A stretch of 5,802 nt of DNA from Candidatus Bipolaricaulota bacterium. Lineage in GTDB: Bacteria > Bipolaricaulota > Bipolaricaulia > RBG-16-55-9. Shown here piece by piece: positions 1 through 3,993 of the stretch (its first letter is position 1; every line of letters begins with the position of its first letter). The position numbers and the translations under genes were made by a program. The stretch is from positions 1 to 5,802 of the forward strand of contig JAHEOA010000255.1 in assembly GCA_018609825.1 (NCBI GenBank), in the 5' to 3' direction. A model generated the notes under the pieces. That model was not told the origin of the DNA. It ran no database searches and worked only from the letters and a program-made list of their open reading frames with translations.

Positions 1-12
1 ATCCTGGCCCAT
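1..12 (-). CDS. Start of a gene leaving the window on the left (product unknown)
   Basis: Only four codons (M-G-Q-D) are inside the window, so the product cannot be named. The call rests on the translation signal: on the minus strand AAGGAGGT (plus positions 18-25), a near-ideal Shine-Dalgarno sequence, is followed after five bases by ATG at 12-10. No matching promoter was found just upstream, where the DNA is very GC-rich. A chance match of ribosome site plus start codon remains possible. Confidence 0.4.
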
Positions 13-472
13 CGACGACCTCCTTGGTCCACCCGTTGTGTCTTGACGCGGGGCGTGGCACAAGGACATCGGGCAGCGCTCGGCCGAACGTGTGCCGGTC
101 GCCGGCGCCTGTGGCCTGGCTCCCGAGGGGACTTTCCGCACGACGGGCGGCGAGACAGCCGGGATGGAGGGCCCCGAGCGCGGGGCGACTGGCAACGCGC
201 CGTGGCTCAACCGGCCATCCTCAACCGTCGAACGTCGAGCGTTCCCGCCGGACGAGCCCCGTCGAGGCGCGGGCCAGGGAAGAAACAGGGACCCCAGACG
301 CCCAGTCTGAGACCGGCGTATTCAGGGTGAAGTCTTCCGGGGCCCCTGCCTTCCCGGGCTCAACTTAGCGACGGCCGCCCAAGCTGTGGATGACGGACGC
401 CATCCCGGCCGGGTTCGAGAGCTCCCCGTGCCCGTCGACCGATAGGCCCCCTGGCGAGCCCACGGACGACGC

Positions 473-496
473 CCGGCCGACCGTCCCATCGGCCGG
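473..496. repeat. Perfect 8-bp inverted repeat (hairpin)
   Basis: CCGGCCGA at 473-480 and TCGGCCGG at 489-496 are exact reverse complements around an 8-base loop. No T-run follows on either strand, so it is not a typical intrinsic terminator. GC-rich DNA throws up such hairpins by chance, so function is unproven. Confidence 0.4.
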
Positions 497-540
497 CAGC
501 GCAGGTTGTGGGGCGATTGGGACACGGAGATCACGGAAAA

Positions 541-574
541 GGTAAGCCCGGGAAGCGAGGGAGGCGGGCTTACC
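541..574 (-). terminator. Possible intrinsic terminator, minus strand
   Basis: GGTAAGCCCG (541-550) and CGGGCTTACC (565-574) form a perfect 10-bp stem around a 14-base purine-rich loop. The four A residues at 537-540 become TTTT just after the stem on the minus strand, which gives it terminator polarity leftward. The loop is longer than usual and the T-run is short. It could end a transcript from the small minus-strand frame at 570-707, whose stop codon lies inside the stem. Confidence 0.45.
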
Positions 575-707
575 GTCGGCGCCAGGGTGCAGCTGGGGAA
601 AGCTCCACGAGGCCAGCACGCTCGCGCGGCATCGCCTGTCCTCGGCACCGCGGCCACGCCCCACGCCGGCGCGGCCCGGTCCACTGGCCTCGGAGGCAAC
701 TCCTCAC
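570..707 (-). CDS. Doubtful small ORF, 45 residues
   Basis: On the minus strand AAGGAGG (719-713) lies five bases before a GTG start, and the frame runs 45 codons to a TAA that sits inside the hairpin at 541-574. The good ribosome site and the stop placed at a terminator are the only reasons to list it. The peptide is very rich in Arg, Pro and Gly with no recognisable domain, so chance is the more likely explanation. Confidence 0.2.
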   Translation of the reverse strand: MRSCLRGQWTGPRRRGAWPRCRGQAMPRERAGLVELSPAAPWRRR

Positions 708-798
708 GTGGACCTCCTTAAGCCCCTAGAAGGGAACCGGGACCTGAGGCGATAGGCGCAGTCGTCCGTCACATGAAGATCATGGCGAACGGTCACGT

Positions 799-824
799 TT
801 GACAACCCTGACATATATTGTCAG
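799..824 (+). promoter_or_regulatory. Operator/promoter region of the AAA ATPase gene
   Basis: A perfect palindrome CTGACA-TATAT-TGTCAG occupies 808-824, and another TTGACA lies at 799-804, so TGACA occurs as two direct copies nine bases apart plus one inverted copy. The AT-rich centre TATATT (814-819) could be the -10 element, which would place the transcript start about ten bases before the ATG at 836. No -35 element stands at the normal distance; the TTGACA at 799 is only nine bases away. This suggests a dimeric repressor or activator site overlapping the core promoter. Confidence 0.5.
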
Positions 825-835
825 TCTCATCACGC

Positions 836-2008
836 ATGACCCTGCGAAACCCCTTCACGCCGGGAAGTAGCCTCGCCCCGCCCCACCTTGCCGACCGCGA
901 TGCGGAGACCAAGCTGTTCCGGGAATGCCTCCGGTCCACGCTCGATGGGGCGCCGCGCCCCATGGCCGTGTTGGGCGAGTGGGCTTTGGGCAAGACGTCC
1001 TTGTTGCTGCAATGCCAACGGTTGGCCGACGCCGAAGGCGCTCTGACCGTGTTGAAGGTGGCCAACCCCGAATCTCCGGCGGCCTGCATCGACTCGCTCG
1101 GCCGCCACCTGGGGCTGCGGGTCGACGCCACGTACGGCGCATCCCGACCGCCACGGTCGGCGCAACCGCACGATCGGCCCCGATATCCGCCCCCCGAACC
1201 GGAGCTCACCCTCCACGGCCCCCTCCCCGCGGCGGGCGAGGCACAGGCCGATCTCCGCAACCGCCTCCGCCACGTCTGGGGCCGCGGTCAGCAGCGCCCA
1301 ACCGGCCTCCTCCTCCTGATCGATGACCTCGATCGGGTCAAGGACGTGCCGCGGACGACGGCGCTGCTGCGGGGCGCGCTCGCGGAGCTGGGCCCGGCGG
1401 AGGCCAGGGTGATGCTCGTCGTCTCCGGCGCTCCCGACCCGCTCAGCTCCCTCACCTCAACCGGATCCCCGTCGGCGCCCTTTTCCCAGACGGTGGAGCT
1501 GCGGCGCCTCACCGAGCCGGCCATGCGCGCCGCCGTGACGCGGCCGATCGCGGACACCCCCATGCGCTTTGACGACGAGGTCGTCAGCCGCATCGCCGAG
1601 CTCGCGGCCGGCCACCCCTATTACCTCCAGGAGTTGGCCTACCACACCTTCGAGCTCGCACGCCGCGAGAACCGCGCCACCCGCCACACGTTCGAGCTGG
1701 CCCTGGAGCAGACGTTCTACCGCATCTCGCTGACGATCTTCGAGCCCCAGATCGCCTCGCTCAGCGCGGGCGAACAGCGGCTGCTGGCGGTGCTGGTGGA
1801 CCTCGCACGCCCGGCGTCGCACGGCAATGTCGTCCAGGCGGCCACCGAGGCGGGGCTGAACGCCGCGTCGGTGCCCAAGCTCCTGCGTCGCCTCAAGGCA
1901 AAGGGGTGCGTCGCCCAGCCCCCCCACGGCCCGGACAAGCGCCGCTACTCCGTGCCCGACCCGCTGTTCCGCGAGTACGTCCGCCGCCACGTCCACTCGG
2001 TCAACTGA
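836..2008 (+). CDS. AAA+ ATPase with C-terminal winged helix (archaeal-ATPase/AAA_16 type)
   Basis: The 390-residue protein starts with NPFTPG and PPHLADRDAE, the usual lead-in of stand-alone AAA_16/ORC-like ATPases. Walker A is GEWALGKTS (residues 47-55), Walker B is LLLLIDDLD (about 158-166), a sensor-1-like strand VMLVVSGAP follows at 192-200, and GHPYYLQ lies at 259-265. The last 80 residues (about 307-389) read as a winged helix. ATP binding and a DNA- or protein-remodelling role follow from the family; the partner is unknown. Two oddities: the usual LAGR(D/E) signature reads LADRD, and a Pro-rich insert sits at about 100-125. A TTG at 818 would extend the frame by six codons, but it lies inside the palindromic operator, so ATG 836 is preferred. 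No Shine-Dalgarno precedes it, suggesting a short or absent leader. The gene stands alone and is convergent with the next one. Confidence 0.86.
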   Translation: MTLRNPFTPGSSLAPPHLADRDAETKLFRECLRSTLDGAPRPMAVLGEWALGKTSLLLQCQRLADAEGALTVLKVANPESPAACIDSLGRHLGLRVDATYGASRPPRSAQPHDRPRYPPPEPELTLHGPLPAAGEAQADLRNRLRHVWGRGQQRPTGLLLLIDDLDRVKDVPRTTALLRGALAELGPAEARVMLVVSGAPDPLSSLTSTGSPSAPFSQTVELRRLTEPAMRAAVTRPIADTPMRFDDEVVSRIAELAAGHPYYLQELAYHTFELARRENRATRHTFELALEQTFYRISLTIFEPQIASLSAGEQRLLAVLVDLARPASHGNVVQAATEAGLNAASVPKLLRRLKAKGCVAQPPHGPDKRRYSVPDPLFREYVRRHVHSVN

Positions 2009-2215
2009 GTTCGCCCGAGGACGGGCCCATCCCGGATCGGGAAGCCGGCACATGGCGAATCGAGGCCGCCCAAGCGGTGGTGGCGTCGGCCCCGACTCGT
2101 CACGGAAACAAGAAGTCCGGTCGTATTGTCCGACGCGGGCCGCAACGCGCCAGGACACCGCTCACCCATCCGCGGGGACACGCTGGGGCGGGCGTGGGAA
2201 GGGCCGCTCGGCCAT

Positions 2216-2776
2216 CTACGCGATCACTCCATGCATCCAGCGCCACTTGTTGCGGAGGCGCTCTTGCTCCGCCCCGTCGAGGACGGCGCGATCCTGCTCC
2301 ACCATGCGCAGCTCCTCGGCGTCGATGGACGGGCTGATCCGGTAGGCCAGGTCGTCGTAGTCGCCCAGCGTGTTGCCCAGTTCGTAGTACGCCCGCAACT
2401 GCCGCACCATCTCCGCCGGCGTCGTCTCGGGGACGTCGAAGCCGATCTCCGGATCGACTTCCTCCTCCTCAATCGTTTGTTCTTTGGCCTGGCTCGGACC
2501 TGTCATCGTATCGCCTTCGTCCTGTGTGGCTTGTGGGGTGGCTTCCGGTGGCTTCTCTATTTGAAGCCGCTTAACGTGTTGGAGTTCCTCTAGACTTATG
2601 CCTTTGTCCTGACAGATTTCCTGTGCCTTTGTCCACGATAACACTTTCTTTGTTCCGACGTAAGCCACATAGACTTGCTTTTGCCGTTTCTGGTCCTTGT
2701 CCCAGACGGCTTTCTTCAGAACCCATGCGGGATAGCGCTTCCCGTTGACGGTCTTCCACGTCTTCGCCAGGAACAT
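2216..2776 (-). CDS. Two-domain protein of unknown function, paralogue of the 3174 gene
   Basis: The 186-residue protein has two halves. Residues 19-73 align without gaps to residues 24-78 of the small plus-strand protein at 3174-3434, with 23 of 55 identical, including W-D, VAY-G, KA, IC, KGI, and the end pattern V.R.L.I. The central stretch (about 74-110) is a Pro/Gln/Glu-rich linker ending in an EEEE run. Residues 111-186 form an acidic, probably helical domain (AEMVRQLRAYYELGNTLGDY region). GC content is about 45-55% over much of the first 100 codons but markedly higher over the C-terminal part, suggesting fusion or recent transfer. The frame opens further up at 2833, but ATG 2776 fits the paralogue's N-terminus and a promoter nine bases upstream. 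The leading domain faintly recalls the short strand-rich N-termini of some IS4-type transposases (R-Q-x-x-VAY-x-G), without a catalytic domain. Function unknown. Confidence 0.8.
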   Translation of the reverse strand: MFLAKTWKTVNGKRYPAWVLKKAVWDKDQKRQKQVYVAYVGTKKVLSWTKAQEICQDKGISLEELQHVKRLQIEKPPEATPQATQDEGDTMTGPSQAKEQTIEEEEVDPEIGFDVPETTPAEMVRQLRAYYELGNTLGDYDDLAYRISPSIDAEELRMVEQDRAVLDGAEQERLRNKWRWMHGVIA

Positions 2777-2785
2777 GCCTCCGTA

Positions 2786-2814
2786 TTCATAGCACATAGT
2801 GCTCGATAAGCCAA
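2786..2814 (-). promoter_or_regulatory. Minus-strand promoter with embedded operator
   Basis: Reading leftward, TTGGCT (2814-2809) and TATGAA (2791-2786) are separated by 17 bases; each matches four of six sigma70 consensus bases. Only nine bases separate the -10 from the ATG at 2776, so the transcript would be essentially leaderless. GGAGG lies one base before the ATG, too close to act as a ribosome site. The palindrome AGCAC-ATA-GTGCT (2791-2803) fills the spacer, where a bound regulator would block or reshape the promoter. Confidence 0.55.
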
Positions 2815-2881
2815 CCCCATATTGTCGCTCCATCAGGAGACATACGCGACATTATGCCGATCCGCTCCTGACGATCGTGTC

Positions 2882-2904
2882 TTCATAGCACCATGTGCTC
2901 TGAA
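2882..2904. repeat. Second copy of the AGCAC-N3-GTGCT operator
   Basis: This 23-bp imperfect palindrome has arms TTCA and TGAA outside AGCAC-CAT-GTGCT, with a single mismatched pair. Read on the minus strand it repeats the 2791-2803 site and its right flank: GAGCAC, three variable bases, then GTGCTATGAA, one variable base, AC. The two copies lie 96 bp apart in the same orientation. This copy keeps the -10-like TATGAA but has no recognisable -35. It is probably a second binding site for the same regulator, or the remains of a promoter duplication. Confidence 0.6.
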
Positions 2905-3133
2905 TACGTTATACCCCGAGGATCATTCGCTTCGGCTGGCGAATGCTCGCGATCACCCCCGAGCGCCCCGGCCACGGCCAGCGAGAGGGATCCACGTCAC
3001 AACGCCCGGGCGGGCGATGACGCCCGCCGTCTTCGAGCGAGGTCGTGCATGTCCGATCGGGAGAGCACAGCGGCGGTCCGTCGACGAGACGACGGACGCC
3101 GCGACGTTATGAGCGGAAATTGGTCCAAACCGG
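2905..3133. other. Intergenic DNA between divergent paralogues
   Basis: Together with the operator region this makes a gap of about 400 bases between the start codons at 2776 and 3174. No supported reading frame is present. A 7-bp stem CATTCGC (2924-2930) and GCGAATG (2939-2945) with an 8-base loop lies near the left side and lacks a T-run. Two small palindromes, TTGGTCCAA (3120-3128) and AACCGGTT (3128-3135), lie just before the plus-strand promoter and could be regulator sites. Confidence 0.45.
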
Positions 3134-3163
3134 TTGCATGACGCTCGGCGGCGGGTCTATACT
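3134..3163 (+). promoter_or_regulatory. Plus-strand promoter, near-leaderless
   Basis: TATACT (3158-3163) matches five of six bases of the sigma70 -10 consensus. TTGCAT (3134-3139) lies 18 bases upstream as a weak -35. The ATG at 3174 comes ten bases after the -10, so transcription would start within a few bases of the start codon. No Shine-Dalgarno is present. Together with the same ten-base spacing before the antitoxin gene, this indicates leaderless translation. Confidence 0.55.
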
Positions 3164-3173
3164 CGGATCCACG

Positions 3174-3434
3174 ATGGCGCTGTTCCTCACGAAGGGATCC
3201 AAGAAGCCCAAGGGGAAGGCCGATACCACGCACACGTTCTACGTCCTTCGTGAGAACCGCTGGGACCGCGAGGCCAAAGCGCAACGACAGCGCCACGTCG
3301 CATACATCGGGGTGACGCCCGAAATCACCCAAGCCAAGGCCGAACGGATATGCCGGGAGAAGGGGATCACGATGGACCAGCTTCGCCGAGTGAGACGGCT
3401 CCGTATCGTTGAGGCTGGCGCATCTGCCCAGTAG
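3174..3434 (+). CDS. Small basic protein, short paralogue of the 2216-2776 product
   Basis: This 86-residue protein consists of a Lys-rich N-terminus (residues 7-15), the 55-residue shared domain (24-78) and a short tail. It matches the leading domain of the minus-strand neighbour (23/55 identical, no gaps) but lacks the acidic linker and C-terminal domain. The pattern RQRHVAYIG (about 38-46) is followed by a helix with ICREKGIT and by the highly basic QLRRVRRLRI segment (about 69-78), compatible with nucleic-acid binding; this is inference. The frame is open upstream to 3045, but ATG 3174 is chosen because the promoter -10 ends ten bases before it and homology starts after it. GC content is higher than in the neighbour's matching half, so the two copies diverged long ago or arrived separately. 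Confidence 0.75.
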   Translation: MALFLTKGSKKPKGKADTTHTFYVLRENRWDREAKAQRQRHVAYIGVTPEITQAKAERICREKGITMDQLRRVRRLRIVEAGASAQ

Positions 3435-3552
3435 GGCAGGCGATTTCACCGCTCCGATGTCCCTTGATCGAGGTCTAGACCGGCCGAAGGATCAGCCGAG
3501 GGGGTGAGCGACACGACGGCAACCGGGCCAGGCCGCGCCGAGCCGCCCAATT

Positions 3553-3607
3553 GAAAAAGCCCCGATGGGGGTCGGGGCTCTCGGTTGCTCCGTGTCAAGC
3601 CGTGATT
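3553..3607 (-). ncRNA. Putative short RNA, left unit (about 55 nt)
   Basis: A minus-strand promoter (3614-3642) predicts a transcript start near 3607, and a textbook intrinsic terminator ends at about 3553. The resulting RNA would be roughly 55 nt: about 28 unpaired bases, then the terminator hairpin. It contains no start codon with a ribosome site and no useful reading frame. It would be antisense to the 3' trailing region of any read-through transcript from the small gene at 3174. The existence of the RNA is inference from promoter and terminator signals only. Confidence 0.4.
3554..3579 (-). terminator. Intrinsic terminator, minus strand
   Basis: AGCCCCGA (3558-3565) and TCGGGGCT (3572-3579) form a perfect 8-bp GC-rich stem with a 6-base loop. 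On the minus strand the stem runs into TTTTT followed by CAATT, the standard layout of a Rho-independent terminator. On the plus strand the following bases are CTCTCGG, so activity in that direction should be weak. Confidence 0.75.
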
Positions 3608-3612
3608 GACAC
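3592..3612. repeat. Inverted repeat GTGTCAA-N7-TTGACAC
   Basis: The arms at 3592-3598 and 3606-3612 are perfect 7-bp reverse complements. The repeat overlaps the predicted start site of the left minus-strand RNA, a typical operator position. The half-site GTGTCAA recurs at 4023-4029, where it coincides with the -35 of the right-hand minus-strand promoter, so part of the resemblance may simply reflect -35 sequence. Confidence 0.5.
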
Positions 3613-3613
3613 C

Positions 3614-3642
3614 AGTCTACGCATCCCGTCTGCCGACGTCAA
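3614..3642 (-). promoter_or_regulatory. Promoter of the left short RNA
   Basis: Reading leftward, TTGACG (3642-3637, five of six consensus) and TAGACT (3619-3614, four of six) are separated by exactly 17 bases. There is no protein gene downstream on this strand, only the terminator at 3579-3554. A near-copy of the TACACCAG motif (ACACCAG, 3609-3615) touches the -10, as a full copy does at the right-hand promoter. Confidence 0.5.
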
Positions 3643-3672
3643 GGCCCGTGTGGCCGTTCCGGCCCACGGGCC
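3643..3672. repeat. Strong 12-bp hairpin with one bulge
   Basis: The segment GGCCCGTG-T-GGCC (3643-3655) pairs with GGCCCACGGGCC (3661-3672) over 12 base pairs, leaving one bulged T and a 5-base loop GTTCC. It is among the most stable local structures in the window and directly abuts the -35 of the left minus-strand promoter. There is no T-run, so it is not an intrinsic terminator. It might be a structured RNA element, or a single-strand or replication feature. Confidence 0.55.
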
Positions 3673-3935
3673 GAGCGATCATCGCCCGTCGTCCCGATGG
3701 ATTGCCCTCAGCATGCCCGAAGGCTCGCCGCATGATCCCCCGACCGCGGCAACGCCATCAGGCGCCCGATCGATCGTTTCGACCGTCAACAGCGAACGGC
3801 GCCAGGCTCAACCGAGACGGGACGACAGCTGGGATGGTGCCCCCAGCGTCATGGAGATTACACTCGGCGATCCGCTCTCAAGGAGGTGAGGCCTACACCA
3901 GGCGGGAAGGGTTGAGCTGATTTAGCCGGCGAGAC

Positions 3936-3993
3936 AAAGAGAAAAGCTCCTGCAGCAACAGGAGCTTTCCGGCTCTGGTGTACCCACAATGAC
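3936..3993 (-). ncRNA. Putative antisense RNA over the start of the winged-helix gene (about 58 nt)
   Basis: The strong minus-strand promoter at 4000-4029 predicts initiation near 3993, and the intrinsic terminator at 3943-3968 ends the transcript at about 3936. The product would be a 55-60 nt RNA with one hairpin (10-bp stem, loop TTGCTG). Its 5' end is complementary to the ATG at 3989 and the bases before it, so it would be a counter-transcript of the winged-helix mRNA leader if that mRNA starts further left. Plasmid replication genes are often controlled this way. No known RNA family was recognised. Confidence 0.45.
3943..3968 (-). terminator. Intrinsic terminator, minus strand
   Basis: AAAGCTCCTG (3943-3952) and CAGGAGCTTT (3959-3968) are exact reverse complements with a 6-base loop. 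On the minus strand the stem is followed by a T-rich tail (AGCTTTTCTCTTTG). On the plus strand only TTT then CC follows, so leftward polarity is favoured, although weak rightward attenuation of transcripts entering the winged-helix gene is possible. Its right arm contains AGGAG but is too far from the ATG at 3989 to act as its ribosome site. Confidence 0.62.

Larger units (their letters stand above)
13..798. other. Gene-poor GC-rich stretch
   Basis: Nearly 800 bases contain no open frame that reads like a protein. The frames present on both strands are rich in Arg, Pro, Gly and Ser with no hydrophobic core pattern, as expected from GC-rich noncoding DNA. What can be seen is a hairpin at 473-496, a longer hairpin at 541-574 followed by T residues on the minus strand, and a Shine-Dalgarno-like site on the minus strand near 713-719. 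No tRNA or other known RNA was recognised. The stretch could be a long intergenic region, decayed gene remnants, or the site of an unrecognised RNA. Confidence 0.5.
3435..3988. other. Noncoding, structure-rich region before the winged-helix gene
   Basis: About 550 bases with no frame that reads like protein. The region holds two minus-strand intrinsic terminators (3554-3579 and 3943-3968), minus-strand promoter elements at 3614-3642, a strong bulged hairpin (3643-3672), an inverted repeat GTGTCAA-N7-TTGACAC (3592-3612), copies of TACACCAG, and a perfect anti-16S complement AAGGAGGTGA at 3880-3889 with no start codon at a useful distance. This density suggests regulatory RNA, an origin, or both. 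Confidence 0.6.

Noticed and set aside
405..440. GGTTCGAGA-like T-loop suggesting a tRNA
   Set aside because: The bases on either side do not pair to make a T-arm and no acceptor, D or anticodon arms can be drawn on either strand.
799..804. TTGACA as the -35 of the ATPase promoter
   Set aside because: It lies only nine bases from TATATT, and at the normal 17-base distance the sequence is CAGTCT, a poor -10. It is more likely an extra regulator half-site.
1457..2158. Long minus-strand open frame opposite the ATPase gene
   Set aside because: It lies antisense to the conserved ATPase region, has no domain of its own and no promoter or ribosome site.
2787..2852. 21-residue minus-strand leader peptide upstream of the 2776 gene
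   Set aside because: The ATG at 2852 has only a GGAG at long distance, and the frame merely runs into the operator. There is no evidence of attenuation signals.
2786..2909. The two AGCAC-type repeats as terminal inverted repeats of an insertion sequence
   Set aside because: They are only 96 bp apart, contain no transposase between them, have no target-site duplication, and sit on promoter elements, which fits operators better.
2997..3449. Minus-strand frame opposite the small paralogue
   Set aside because: The plus-strand frame has a paralogue in the window and a well-placed promoter; the minus frame has neither.
3551..3889. 112-codon plus-strand frame across the intergenic region
   Set aside because: It begins inside a terminator stem, has no ribosome site and shows no protein-like pattern; the noncoding signals explain the region better.
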